This document shows, in pieces, positions 17,880 to 27,490 of a stretch of 64,000 nucleotides of DNA (position 1 is its first letter; the number at the start of each line of letters is the position of its first letter). The DNA is from Tengunoibacter tsumagoiensis (GTDB taxonomy: Bacteria; Chloroflexota; Ktedonobacteria; Ktedonobacterales; Ktedonobacteraceae). Location: positions 4,029,001 to 4,093,000 of the forward strand of contig NZ_BIFR01000001.1 of the NCBI RefSeq assembly GCF_003967535.1. Reading direction: 5' to 3'. Under the pieces are notes generated by a model that worked only from the letters and a program-made list of their open reading frames with translations, had not been told where the DNA came from and searched no databases. A program made the translations under genes and the position numbers.

Positions 17880-18887
17880 ATGGAGAAGCCCTTATCTACC
17901 GCTGGTCTACAAGATACTGTTGTTCATGGTATTCATCTGGTGGGTACTTTCTTTAGCCGCCTGGAAAAGCTCTTACGCTGGGTTTCGCGTCTCATTCTGA
18001 GAGTTACTGGCCTGCTCATCTGCGTTGGTGGGGTTCTATCAACGGTTGGCTGGCTTCTAGCTGCTGTCCATACAGATCCGTTAAGCCCAACCTGGAGTGT
18101 GGCCGTCTGGCTGGTCATTAGTGGTGTGATCTTCTTAGTGTTTGGGTTTCTTGCACTCTATGCGCAATATATGCTGCGCATCGGCTCGGTCGGACAGTTT
18201 GGCCTGCTTGTCTTTTTATTAGGAGCACTCGTACTTATCGCGGGCACCTGCGCAGTTGATCTCTTTATTCTTCCCTGGCTGTTTAAAGTAGTTAGCCAGC
18301 TCCCTGATCTTGCTCCACAGCTACAGGGTATGTACAATACGGTTCAGAATGGCACTAATACTGCTGCCTCAACGGTTATCAATGGAACCAATACAGCCAC
18401 TTCCACCGTTACTAACGGCACAACAAGCGCCTGCAATACCGTTACGCAGAATCTTCCTTTCGGTGGGAGTAGCCTGAGCTGCCCTTCCGCTTCCTCACCA
18501 ACTGTTCCTTCGGGCTCGGTCCCCTCCGTTACTGTTCCAACGATTAGCTCTTTGCTCGCTAGCATTGGTCTACCTCCTCTGCCCCTCCTTGGCACACTGG
18601 GCTTGATGCTGATGTCCGGTGCTTTACTTGCTCCTGGGTGCCTGTTGTTGGGGCTCATCTTTCTGGTTGCAGACGTTCGCCCACGCTCGGCCCTGCTACT
18701 CATGATCTGCTGTGCACTCCTTAATCTGCTCGGCCAATTCTTTCTGCATATTCCTTTTCTCGGTCAATTGTCAGGTGTTATCCTCTTCATCTCGCTCGCA
18801 TGGCTGGGCTTCGCTCTCTGGGCCCCTGGAAAACTGAAGCTTCCAGGCTCATTAGCCGTCCAGACTCACTCTACGACAGCATCTTAG
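17880..18887 (+). CDS. membrane protein with Asn-Gly-Thr-rich repeat loop
   Basis: I do not recognise this family. The ATG at 17880 has AGGAGG 8 nt upstream; the longer open frame from 17760 lacks any ribosome site. The 335-residue product has hydrophobic segments at about 38-62, 73-97, 106-133, 236-263, 269-287 and 297-315. Residues 152-190 form an extended Thr/Asn/Ser-rich loop with about four imperfect copies of an N-G-T-x-T-A-x-S-T-V unit. A Pro/Ser-rich stretch follows (200-220). The loop probably faces outside. The deaminase-like gene follows 47 bp downstream, so the two may be co-transcribed. Confidence 0.7.
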   Translation: MEKPLSTAGLQDTVVHGIHLVGTFFSRLEKLLRWVSRLILRVTGLLICVGGVLSTVGWLLAAVHTDPLSPTWSVAVWLVISGVIFLVFGFLALYAQYMLRIGSVGQFGLLVFLLGALVLIAGTCAVDLFILPWLFKVVSQLPDLAPQLQGMYNTVQNGTNTAASTVINGTNTATSTVTNGTTSACNTVTQNLPFGGSSLSCPSASSPTVPSGSVPSVTVPTISSLLASIGLPPLPLLGTLGLMLMSGALLAPGCLLLGLIFLVADVRPRSALLLMICCALLNLLGQFFLHIPFLGQLSGVILFISLAWLGFALWAPGKLKLPGSLAVQTHSTTAS

Positions 18888-18934
18888 TGGTATCTCTCTC
18901 TACCAATGCGATCTACTAGCAGAAAGGTACGTCA

Positions 18935-19447
18935 ATGCCAGGCATGACACTTGTCTCCGCTCCCAAAAAAAGCCGCTCAGCGCTTCGTGCACAGGTTGAT
19001 GCAGTTATGCAGACGAATCAGTCGCCACAGGATACATGGTGTGTCGTCGCCATCAATGACGCTCATGCGATGACGATCTGGTCTCAACCACATGATCCAG
19101 AGCAGGTTGGCGTTCGCCCATCCAATCATGCGGAAGAGCTTCTCGCTGTACACTATGCCGATAAATTCCATGAGTACCTGGATATGCTGCGCGAAACCGG
19201 CTGTAAGGTTGAGATCTTCCTAAAGAAAAGCCCCTGCAATTATGGAGCCGGCTCTTGCTACGAGCTCTTTAAAGTGATGCTACTCAAAGAGCGTTTAAAT
19301 AGTGATCCCAATAGCGTTACGCTCGTCTATGCAACCGTCTATGGCGGCTACAATGGCATCTATAGCCAGTCATCTTATGAGGCCCTGGAAGATTTCGAAA
19401 AAAATACAAATTTTTATACTCAGCAATTAGCTGGCTATAATTTATAA
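18935..19447 (+). CDS. small deaminase-like protein (HAE ... PC-x6-C)
   Basis: This is a 170-residue soluble protein. Residues 65-67 read HAE and are followed 32 residues later by P100-C101 and then C108. That is the zinc-binding pattern H-x-E ... P-C-x(2-6)-C of the cytidine-deaminase-like superfamily, including APOBEC-type and bacterial nucleic-acid deaminases. The surrounding strand/helix order (WCVVAIND strand, HAE helix, KVEIFLKKSPC strand, LVYATVYGG strand) also fits. E67 would be the proton shuttle. The C-x6-C spacing is at the long end for the group. No toxin-delivery domain or signal is fused. The substrate (free nucleotide, tRNA, DNA or other) is unknown. AGAAAGG lies upstream of the ATG. 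Confidence 0.6.
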   Translation: MPGMTLVSAPKKSRSALRAQVDAVMQTNQSPQDTWCVVAINDAHAMTIWSQPHDPEQVGVRPSNHAEELLAVHYADKFHEYLDMLRETGCKVEIFLKKSPCNYGAGSCYELFKVMLLKERLNSDPNSVTLVYATVYGGYNGIYSQSSYEALEDFEKNTNFYTQQLAGYNL

Positions 19448-19480
19448 ACAGTAGAACTAGTAGAACTATAGGAATATGTC

Positions 19481-19524
19481 ACGCGAGGAGATCCACCATA
19501 GAGAGCGGATCTCCTCGCGTTTTT
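19481..19524 (+). terminator. intrinsic terminator
   Basis: ACGCGAGGAGATCC (19481-19494) pairs perfectly with its complement at 19507-19520 and is followed by TTTTT. It ends the deaminase-like transcription unit. The remaining stretch to 19878 holds no gene; TATAAT at 19661-19666 could be a -10 for metH, but no convincing -35 is present. Confidence 0.8.
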
Positions 19525-19878
19525 AGCGAATAATCCTCCCCTGTATCGCTTTGATCGATCGCTTCTGAATGAGTGAAATAATTCGCTAGCATCCACACTA
19601 ATCTTGAGTAAGTCGGTCAAGATTCTCTCTTAAAAAAGCCCTTTTCCAGATGGCTCATGGTATAATGGATGATAACCTGGAGACCATACTACAGACTATC
19701 TGCTTGACGCCACTGAGATGTTACCAATAATTATGCTGAAGGGCGATCTGTCTATACATTCCTTCCTGTCTGGCGATGAGCAGAAATATACCTGAATGCA
19801 CTAGCAACATTTACCTCTTCTGGTCACGGAGTCTATGAAAGATACGTCTGACCCCTGAAGATGGACTGTGGAGGGATT

Positions 19879-22800
19879 ATGAGCAATTTTCTCGATGCCC
19901 TGGCTCAACGCGTGATTATCTATGATGGCGCGATGGGTACAAATATACAACGCTATCAATTAACGGCTGAAGATTATGGTGGCGCGGCTACCGAAGGGTG
20001 CAATGAATATCTTGTTCTCACCAGACCAGCGATCATCGAGGAGATTCAAGCTGGCTTCCTTGAGGTGGGATGCGATGTACTGGAGACAGATTCATTTACT
20101 GCCAGCCGCTTGAAACTGGATGAGTACGGCATCGGTCATCTGACTCATGAGGTCAATTTTGCTGCTGCTCAACTCGCTCGTCGTCTGGCTGATAGCTATA
20201 GTACGCCAGGGCAGCCACGCTTTGTCGCTGGCTCTATTGGCCCTACTGGTATGCTCCCCTCCTCCGATGATCCTCTCTTGAGCAATATTACCTACCGACA
20301 ACTGGTTGAAATCTTCCGTGAGCAGGCCCATAGTCTTTTGCTTGGAGGCGTCGATCTCCTTCTGATTGAGACAAGTCAGGATATTCTTGAAGTTCGGGCG
20401 GCGATTACCGGTCTACGCCGCGCTATGCAGGAGGTGGGTCGGCAGGTTCCGATTCAAGCTCAGGTCTCGCTCGATACAAGCGGTCGGATGCTTCTGGGAA
20501 CGGATATCGGTGCAGTGATGACGACGCTGACGGCTCTGCGCGTCGATATTATTGGCCTCAATTGCTCTACTGGCCCCGAACATATGCGTGAGCCGGTCCG
20601 CTTTCTGGCCGAGAATTGCCCTCTGCCCATCTCAACCATTCCCAATGCTGGTATTCCCCTCAATGTGAATGGGCAGGCCGTCTATCCGATGGAGCCCGAA
20701 CCAATGGCACAGGCTCTCCGCGAATTTATTACTGAGTTTGGCGTCAATATTGTGGGGGGATGTTGTGGCAGCAGCCATGAACATCTTCGCGCTATTGTGA
20801 ATGCCTGTCGTCCCGTCTCCCGTCATCCCCGCCCTATCGCCGATAAGAATATTCTCCACAAAGATTTTACAAAGATTATTCCTCCACTGGTCTCCAGCGG
20901 TATCCGCTCGGTCTCGATGCAACAGGACCCGGCTCCTTTGCTGGTCGGGGAGCGCGTCAATTCAACCGGCAGTCGCAAAGCCAAGCAAGCACTTCTAGCC
21001 GATGACTATGACACGCTGCTCGCAATTGGCCGCGAACAGGTTGAGGGGGGCGCTCATGTGCTTGATGTTCAGGTTGCGCTGACAGAACGAACCGATGAGG
21101 CCGCTCAGATGGCGATCCTGACAAAAAAGCTCTCAATGGGCGTGGAGGCTCCTCTGGTCATTGATTCTACAGAAGCACCAGTCCTCCAGGCGGCCCTCGA
21201 GATTGCTCCTGGCCGCGTTATTATCAATTCGATCAATATGGAGACAGGACGCCAACGCATTGAAAGTGTGCTCCCGCTCGCACTTGAGCATGGTTCTGCG
21301 GTCATTGCACTGACGATTGATGAGATCGGAATGGGCAAAACCATCGAACGAAAGGTTGAGATCGCGCAGAAGATCTATGATATCTGCGTCAATGAATATC
21401 AGTTGCCGCCCACTGCTCTGATTTTTGACCCACTGACCTTCCCCATCACAACGGGACAGGAAGAGCTTCAGACTGCTGGAGTGGAGACATTGACCGCCAT
21501 CACGCGTATCAAGGCTGAAATGCCTGGCGTGATGACGATTCTAGGGGTAAGCAATGTCTCCTTTGGTCTGAAACAGCATGCTCGCAAAGTGCTCAACAGT
21601 GTCTTTCTCTATCATGCCGTACAGGCCGGCCTGGATATGGCGATTGTCAATCCAACCCATATTACTCCCTATGCCGAGATTGATGCCGAGCAACGCCAGC
21701 TCGCCGATGATCTGATCTTTAATCGAGAAGATGCTCTGCCTCGCTATATTGCCTATTTTGAGGCCCATGGCCCACAAAAAGATGAAGGCGTGGCCAGAGT
21801 CGATCCAACGGAAGGGATGAACGCAGCCGAAAAGATTCACTGGCAGATCCTCCATCGCCGCAAAGAAGGGGTTGAGCCGCTGATCGATGAGGTGATCGCC
21901 GAACGCTCGCAGGCCGAAGGCTGGAGCACTGGCGATACAGCCGTTAATGTCCTCAATACGGTCCTGTTACCGGCCATGAAAGATGTTGGTGACCGCTTCG
22001 GAGCTGGTGAGTTGATTCTCCCTTTTGTACTCCAATCGGCTGAAGTGATGAAGCGTTCTGTGGCTCACCTGGAGAAATATCTGGAGAAGCAGGAGGGCTA
22101 TACTAAAGGGAAGATCGTTCTGGCCACAGTCTTTGGCGATGTCCATGATATCGGCAAGAATCTTGTCAATACGATTCTTAGTAATAATGGCTATACTGTC
22201 TATGATCTCGGCAAACAGGTCCCTCTCAATACAATCCTGGATAAGGCCGTTGAGGTAAATGCCGATGCTATTGGACTCTCTGCGCTGCTGGTCAGTACCT
22301 CAAAACAGATGCCTCTCTGCGTCAAAGAGCTGCATAAGCGCAATCTCAAGTTCCCGGTCATTATCGGTGGAGCTGCGATTAACCGCTCATTTGGACGCCG
22401 TATTCTGTTCGTCGATGAGCAGACCCCCGAATCAACGCCTCAGATCTATGATCCTGGCGTCTTCTATGCTCGCGATGCCTTCGAAGGCCTGGATATTATC
22501 GATAAATTAACCAATGCTCCCACAGAAAAGGCCAGGTTTGTGGAGCGCATCCAGCAAGAAGCTCTCGCAGAACGCACACGCAAAGCAGCCAGACCAGAAC
22601 CTGTTGCACCTGTCGATCAAGCGGCAGCCACAAAACCATCGGAGAGCATCAAGCCACTCACCACGCTCCCTACCCCGCCATTCTGGGGTCCACGCGTACT
22701 TGAGCGGATCGGATTGGAGGATATCGCCGTCAATCTTGACCTGAATGCGCTCTATCGCGGACGTTGGGGAGGAACCGCGCATGGGGCCGAATTTACGCGC

Positions 22801-23472
22801 CTGGTTGAAGAGGAGTTTCAGCCGCGCCTGGAACGTATGCTCCGCGAGGCTCGCCAGCAACGCTATCTCCAACCACGGATGATCTATGGCTATTATCCCT
22901 GCCAATCAAGCGGCAATGAGCTGATTATCTATGATCCACAACCTTTCCAACAAACAAGTAGTGGCACGCCCGAGCTACGCGAAATCTCACGCTTTGGCTT
23001 CCCTCGTCAAACCGAGCGGGAACGACTCTGCCTGGCCGACTACTTCGCTTCGGTAGAGAGTGGTCAGGTTGATGTTGTAGCCTTCCAGGTTGTGACAATG
23101 GGCGAGCCGGCCAGCGAAGCTGTACAGCGAGCACAACAGGCTGGTGACTATTCAGAAGCCTACTTCATTCATGGACTCTCAGTTCAGATGACGGAGGCAA
23201 TGGCCGACTATGCAAATAATCTGATCAAACAGGAGTTGAAACTTGAGGAGCCGCGTGGACGGCGCTATAGCTGGGGCTATGCCGCAATCCCTGATCTCGC
23301 CGATCATGAGAAGCTCTTCCAATTGCTGCCAGTGCGCGAGACAATCAATGTTGATCTCACTGAAAGCTATCAACTGGTTCCTGAACAGACCACTGCCGCC
23401 ATTGTTATCCATCATCCACAATCCGTCTACTTTGCCGTTCGCACATCTTCAGCAGAGACCGCAGCAGTCTAG
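19879..23472 (+). CDS. metH: cobalamin-dependent methionine synthase
   Basis: The enzyme methylates homocysteine to methionine via methylcobalamin and methyl-tetrahydrofolate. All four modules are present. The homocysteine domain has zinc ligands C229 (GLNCSTGP) and C295/C296 (GGCCGSS). A pterin-binding domain starts around VGERVNSTGS. The B12 domain has DVHDIG at 754-759, where H756 is the lower axial ligand. The C-terminal AdoMet activation domain ends near RRYSWGYAAIPD. At 1197 residues it is full length. I chose the ATG at 19879, giving MSNFLDALAQRV as in relatives; GGAGG lies just upstream. The ATG at 19861 has no ribosome site. Confidence 0.93.
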   Translation: MSNFLDALAQRVIIYDGAMGTNIQRYQLTAEDYGGAATEGCNEYLVLTRPAIIEEIQAGFLEVGCDVLETDSFTASRLKLDEYGIGHLTHEVNFAAAQLARRLADSYSTPGQPRFVAGSIGPTGMLPSSDDPLLSNITYRQLVEIFREQAHSLLLGGVDLLLIETSQDILEVRAAITGLRRAMQEVGRQVPIQAQVSLDTSGRMLLGTDIGAVMTTLTALRVDIIGLNCSTGPEHMREPVRFLAENCPLPISTIPNAGIPLNVNGQAVYPMEPEPMAQALREFITEFGVNIVGGCCGSSHEHLRAIVNACRPVSRHPRPIADKNILHKDFTKIIPPLVSSGIRSVSMQQDPAPLLVGERVNSTGSRKAKQALLADDYDTLLAIGREQVEGGAHVLDVQVALTERTDEAAQMAILTKKLSMGVEAPLVIDSTEAPVLQAALEIAPGRVIINSINMETGRQRIESVLPLALEHGSAVIALTIDEIGMGKTIERKVEIAQKIYDICVNEYQLPPTALIFDPLTFPITTGQEELQTAGVETLTAITRIKAEMPGVMTILGVSNVSFGLKQHARKVLNSVFLYHAVQAGLDMAIVNPTHITPYAEIDAEQRQLADDLIFNREDALPRYIAYFEAHGPQKDEGVARVDPTEGMNAAEKIHWQILHRRKEGVEPLIDEVIAERSQAEGWSTGDTAVNVLNTVLLPAMKDVGDRFGAGELILPFVLQSAEVMKRSVAHLEKYLEKQEGYTKGKIVLATVFGDVHDIGKNLVNTILSNNGYTVYDLGKQVPLNTILDKAVEVNADAIGLSALLVSTSKQMPLCVKELHKRNLKFPVIIGGAAINRSFGRRILFVDEQTPESTPQIYDPGVFYARDAFEGLDIIDKLTNAPTEKARFVERIQQEALAERTRKAARPEPVAPVDQAAATKPSESIKPLTTLPTPPFWGPRVLERIGLEDIAVNLDLNALYRGRWGGTAHGAEFTRLVEEEFQPRLERMLREARQQRYLQPRMIYGYYPCQSSGNELIIYDPQPFQQTSSGTPELREISRFGFPRQTERERLCLADYFASVESGQVDVVAFQVVTMGEPASEAVQRAQQAGDYSEAYFIHGLSVQMTEAMADYANNLIKQELKLEEPRGRRYSWGYAAIPDLADHEKLFQLLPVRETINVDLTESYQLVPEQTTAAIVIHHPQSVYFAVRTSSAETAAV

Positions 23473-23483
23473 TCGAAAGCTTC

Positions 23484-23559
23484 AGGTCATTGAAAAACCG
23501 TTCGGGCTCCCTCTCTTTTCTGTGAGATAGAGGGAGCCCGAACGGTTCTTCAATGACCT
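23484..23559. terminator. bidirectional terminator with 31-bp arms
   Basis: 23484-23514 pairs with 23529-23559 over 31 bp with a single mismatch and a 14-nt loop. It separates the convergent metH and DHA2 transporter genes. Confidence 0.85.
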
Positions 23560-23564
23560 ATGGA

Positions 23565-25277
23565 TTAATGGATAGAGATTGCCGAAACACTTGTTGATGC
23601 AGCATCCTCAGGAGCCTCATGCTCGGCAGCTTTACGCTTGTTGCCGATAAGTGGGATCTCCTTCAGGAAGAGCGAGATGATAAAAGCCAGAACCATCAAA
23701 AGCGAGCTTAACACAAAGACATTATGAATGCCTCCGGTCAGACCAACTTTTACAGCTTCCATCAATTGCCCATAGAGCGCTTTCCCCTGTGGCCCATACG
23801 CCGCCAATTGCTTCTGAAACTGCTTCTGAACTTCATCCGACAGGAGCACGTTTGGATCATTGAAGAGATCCAGCGTCTTGCCTGGCAAGACTTTTTTCAC
23901 AGCTGCCGGAATAGCATTCTGGAAAGCAGGCGAGTATGTTGAGTTCATCACTGAACCCATCGCTGCAACGGCAATTGTTCCACCTATCTGCCGGAAGAAG
24001 GTCAGACCAGACGTAGCCTGTCCCAGCTTGGTCGGTAGAGCATTCTGCACAATAATTGTGTAGAGCGAAAAGCTACAACCCAGTCCCAGGCCCAACACCA
24101 GCATCGCCACAATCAATTGATTGGGCGTTGAATCAGCCGTCAATTGTTGCAGTAACAGCGATCCACCAATCGCAATCACCATTCCAGCAATCGCAATCAG
24201 CTTATACTTTCCAAAGCGCGACACCAGAATACCAGAGACAATACTGGAGACAATGATGCCTCCCATCAATGGAATCAGACGCAGGCCACTATTGGTAGCG
24301 GAGATACCCAGAACACCCTGTGAGTAGAGGGGCAGAAAGACAATACAGCCAAACATACCCATACTTGTAATCATGGAGATAAGTACGGATGTGGTGAAGA
24401 TTCGATTGGTAAACAGGCTTGGGTCAATAATTGGCTGCCCGTCATGACGCTCCAGATTGTGCTCATAAAACACAAAGGTGGTCAAAACTACCAGCGCACC
24501 CGCAAACAGGCTCATGATCTGCCAGGAGAGCCAGGGATAGGTGGAACCCGCCCAGGTAAAGGCCAGCAGGAATGGAACCGTTCCAGCAATTAACAGAGCA
24601 GCGCCAAGATAATCGATACTTGGTCGGCGACTATCTTTGCTATGTAAAGTTGGCATCAAGAAGATGAGAACGAGTAAGGCAATCGCGCCAATTGGCAGAT
24701 TGACATAAAACACCCAGCGCCAGGTCGAGTTATCGGTAATCCATCCACCAGCTGTCGGTCCCAGGACAGAAGAGAGGCCGAAGATGCCACCAGTCAATCC
24801 CTGCCAACGTCCACGCTCACGCGCCGTAAACAGGTCTCCAATCACGGCAATCGCAATTGGCATCAGAGCCGCAGCACCGATTCCCTGAAATGCGCGAAAA
24901 GCAACGAGCTGGGCCATATTTTGCGAGGCTCCACAGGCAGCAGACCCCGCCAGAAAGAGAACAACACCAATGAGAAAGATAGGCTTACGACCAAAGATGT
25001 CCGATAATTTTCCATAGATTGGTACCATGACGGTCGATGTCAGCAAGTAAGCTGTCGTAACCCAGGTATAGTAATTAATGCCTCGCAGATCGGTAATGAT
25101 GCGCGGCATCGCAGTATCAACAATGGTCTGATCCAATGAAGCAAGAAGCATCACCATCAATACGCCCAGCATGGTTAAGAGCTTCTCACGATCGGTATAG
25201 CGTGGTCTCTCCTGTGTCTGCTCGATAGCAGAAATTTTTTCCTCTTCAACCGAAGAGACTTGCGACGTTGAGGCCAT
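23565..25277 (-). CDS. DHA2-family MFS multidrug transporter (EmrB/QacA type)
   Basis: This 570-residue protein has about 14 hydrophobic helices. It carries the DHA2 markers LDQTIVDTAMPRI in helix 1 (the Asp of motif D1), GKLSDIFGRKP (motif A), and GLSSVLGPTAGGWI (motif C, typical of antiporters). Such pumps exchange protons for drugs or other amphiphiles. The N-terminal 30 residues are hydrophilic; a large loop before the last helix is typical of 14-helix members. GGAAGGA lies 7 nt upstream of the ATG. The region 25278-25724 upstream is AT-rich and holds no gene I can support. Confidence 0.88.
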   Translation of the reverse strand: MASTSQVSSVEEEKISAIEQTQERPRYTDREKLLTMLGVLMVMLLASLDQTIVDTAMPRIITDLRGINYYTWVTTAYLLTSTVMVPIYGKLSDIFGRKPIFLIGVVLFLAGSAACGASQNMAQLVAFRAFQGIGAAALMPIAIAVIGDLFTARERGRWQGLTGGIFGLSSVLGPTAGGWITDNSTWRWVFYVNLPIGAIALLVLIFLMPTLHSKDSRRPSIDYLGAALLIAGTVPFLLAFTWAGSTYPWLSWQIMSLFAGALVVLTTFVFYEHNLERHDGQPIIDPSLFTNRIFTTSVLISMITSMGMFGCIVFLPLYSQGVLGISATNSGLRLIPLMGGIIVSSIVSGILVSRFGKYKLIAIAGMVIAIGGSLLLQQLTADSTPNQLIVAMLVLGLGLGCSFSLYTIIVQNALPTKLGQATSGLTFFRQIGGTIAVAAMGSVMNSTYSPAFQNAIPAAVKKVLPGKTLDLFNDPNVLLSDEVQKQFQKQLAAYGPQGKALYGQLMEAVKVGLTGGIHNVFVLSSLLMVLAFIISLFLKEIPLIGNKRKAAEHEAPEDAASTSVSAISIH

Positions 25278-25724
25278 TCGTTAGTCCTTCCTTTGGGGTC
25301 CCGTTGCTGTAGCAAAAAGTTTTTAGCATAGTCAAAACAGATTGTTTACGTTTACCAGACGCTTGCACTTCTTCGTCGCCACACGCCAGGCAGGAGCTTT
25401 TACAACACACACGCTCCCAGTCAGGAGATTTGTTATTGTCTAAAGCATCAAAAATGAGCCGCCTATCGACGCTCAAAATTCAGAAGAAACCTCTACACTG
25501 ATGTTTATTCTGGTGTGGTTCTTTTTTAGAGGCACATTATCACTAGCCACTCAACTACCTCTCCCATACTTCACTTCTCATTATGACCCTACAGTCAAAA
25601 TATTACGATATGGTCATCGAAATGTCAAGAGAGTTCTATAAATATCCCATTTTAAGCGTTGGTCCTGATCTGAGATACAATATGCCCTCCTTTAAGAGGA
25701 AAAGAGTGCATAAAAAAATGAGTA

Positions 25725-25753
25725 ATGACAACGCACAAAGCTTATGGTATACT
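25725..25753 (+). promoter_or_regulatory. predicted promoter of cysS
   Basis: ATGACA (five of six -35 bases, 25725-25730), a 17-nt spacer and TATACT (25748-25753) with an upstream TG give a strong extended promoter. Transcription would start near 25760, leaving a leader of about 238 nt before the cysS ATG. Confidence 0.6.
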
Positions 25754-25834
25754 TCCAGGGTAAGAATGTAATCTACTCTGGCAAAGTTGGAGAAAACATC
25801 GTGAACTATCGCATGGATTATTCTAGCTGTCTCT

Positions 25835-25879
25835 ACGTTTACAGAGGTACCGTTAAGTAGCTCAGCCCTCTGTGAACGT
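25835..25879 (+). promoter_or_regulatory. stem-loop in the cysS leader
   Basis: 25835-25847 pairs with 25867-25879 over 13 bp (one U-G pair) around a 19-nt loop. No U-run follows, so it is not an intrinsic terminator. The hairpin contains GGTACCG, which superficially recalls the T-box core, but the rest of a T-box is not visible. Confidence 0.35.
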
Positions 25880-25997
25880 TAAACTTCTGTGCGATCCAAC
25901 AGGTTTCATCATAGCCTCCCCCCGTACATCCGCTGCCTGGGCTACTGCCTCTTATGCCAACACTATGCAGTTACCTGCTCCAGAGGAGAGAAAGTTT

Positions 25998-27419
25998 ATG
26001 GCTAACATTTCACAGAAACCAATCTATCTGTATAATACATTGACCCGCACCAAAGATCTCTTTCAGCCCCTGAATCCACCTCGCGTGGGCATCTATAACT
26101 GCGGCCCTACGGTCTATAAAGATATTCATATTGGAAATCTCCGCGCTTTTACGACAACCGATTGGCTACGCCGTATCCTGGAATATAACGGCTACGATGT
26201 TTTCCTGGTTCGCAATATCACCGATGTCGGCCATCTCCATGATGATGAGGCTCGTGAAGGACAGGATAAATTAGAGCATGAGGCGCGCACAACTGGTCGC
26301 TCGGCCTACGAAATTGCTGCACACTATACCGAACAGTATCTGCGCGATACGGCTGAGATGAATATTCTGCCTCCTCATGTGACGCCACGGGCAACGGATC
26401 ATATCCCTGAGATGCTCGCAATTACAGAAAAATTAATCGAGCGCGGCCTCGCCTATGTCTCCGATGGCAATGTCTATTATGATGTCAGCCGCTTTGAAGG
26501 CTATGGCGCTCTCTCGGGCAATACGGTCGAGAATCTTCGCGAGGGCGGCCATGGTCGCGCTCAGATGGAGATTGCTGAGGATAAGCAGGCTCCAGAAGAT
26601 TTTGCCCTCTGGAAACGAGGCGATGCCTCTCGCCAGATGAACTGGGAGAGCCCCTGGGGCACTGGCTTCCCTGGCTGGCACATTGAATGCTCAGCCATGG
26701 CGACAAAATATCTGGGCGAGCAGTTCGATATTCATACGGGCGGACGCGACCTGGTCTTCCCTCACCACGAAGATGAGATTGCTCAAAGTCAGGGGGCAAC
26801 AGGCAAGCAGCCAGTCCAATACTGGCTTCACAACGAATTTCTCGATCTCGGCAATAGTAAGATGTCTCGCTCGGTTGGCAATGTCATTCTACTGGATACG
26901 CTCAAAGCGCGGGGTATTGAGCCCATGGCTTATCGCTACCTGCTGCTTACTGCTCACTATAGCTCTAAACAGGGTTTTACGGATGAGTCTATTGCGGGTG
27001 CTCAGAATGCATTGAATAATCTCCGCACCGATCTGGCAGAGCTTCCAATCACGGAGGCTCCTACAACCTGGTCAGTTGAAGCCCAACGGTTCCGCGAAGC
27101 TTTCCACGAGGCGATCAACAACGATATGGATCTCCCCGGGGCCATTAGCATTACACGTGAAGCCGTTCGGAGCTCAAAAATCGAGCCCGGTGAGCGCCGC
27201 CATCTCATTCTAGACTTTGATCGCGTACTGGGCCTGCGACTGGAGACCGTTCAGCCACGCGCAACGCGCACGTTTAGCCCCGAGGCCCTGGAGCTCGTTC
27301 GTCTACGCGATGAAGCTCGTGCAGCACGCAATTGGAAGGAGTCCGATCGCCTGCGTGAAGCTCTAAAAGCTCTGGGGTTCGAGGTACGAGATACTGCAAA
27401 TGGGACTGAGCTAGTTTAA
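25998..27419 (+). CDS. cysS: cysteinyl-tRNA synthetase
   Basis: The class I enzyme charges tRNA-Cys. The 473 residues include the zinc ligands C35, C231, H256 and E260 and the HIGH-type motif HIGN (44-47). The KMSKS loop reads KMSRS (288-292), and a C-terminal anticodon-binding DALR-like helical region ends the protein. The ATG at 25998 has AGGAG 9 nt upstream; the open frame extends to 25872, but the extra 42 residues have no ribosome site and no family similarity. A strong promoter and a structured leader lie upstream. The next gene is 71 bp downstream on the same strand. Confidence 0.95.
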   Translation: MANISQKPIYLYNTLTRTKDLFQPLNPPRVGIYNCGPTVYKDIHIGNLRAFTTTDWLRRILEYNGYDVFLVRNITDVGHLHDDEAREGQDKLEHEARTTGRSAYEIAAHYTEQYLRDTAEMNILPPHVTPRATDHIPEMLAITEKLIERGLAYVSDGNVYYDVSRFEGYGALSGNTVENLREGGHGRAQMEIAEDKQAPEDFALWKRGDASRQMNWESPWGTGFPGWHIECSAMATKYLGEQFDIHTGGRDLVFPHHEDEIAQSQGATGKQPVQYWLHNEFLDLGNSKMSRSVGNVILLDTLKARGIEPMAYRYLLLTAHYSSKQGFTDESIAGAQNALNNLRTDLAELPITEAPTTWSVEAQRFREAFHEAINNDMDLPGAISITREAVRSSKIEPGERRHLILDFDRVLGLRLETVQPRATRTFSPEALELVRLRDEARAARNWKESDRLREALKALGFEVRDTANGTELV

Positions 27420-27431
27420 AATAGAAGGAGC

Positions 27432-27449
27432 GGAGGAGGCTTCTCCTCC
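27432..27449 (+). terminator. weak hairpin after cysS
   Basis: GGAGGAG pairs with CTCCTCC around a 4-nt loop. A pyrimidine-rich stretch with TTTTT follows at some distance. It could attenuate rather than stop transcription into the acylase gene. Confidence 0.4.
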
Positions 27450-27490
27450 CTCTCTTGTCGTCTTTTTCCCAATAGAAAGAGAGCAGATGA

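Noticed and set aside
25835..25879. T-box riboswitch upstream of cysS
   Set aside because: Only GGTACCG recalls the T-box core; the full T-box sequence, a tRNA-matching UGGA for Cys, a specifier loop and a terminator alternative are not visible.
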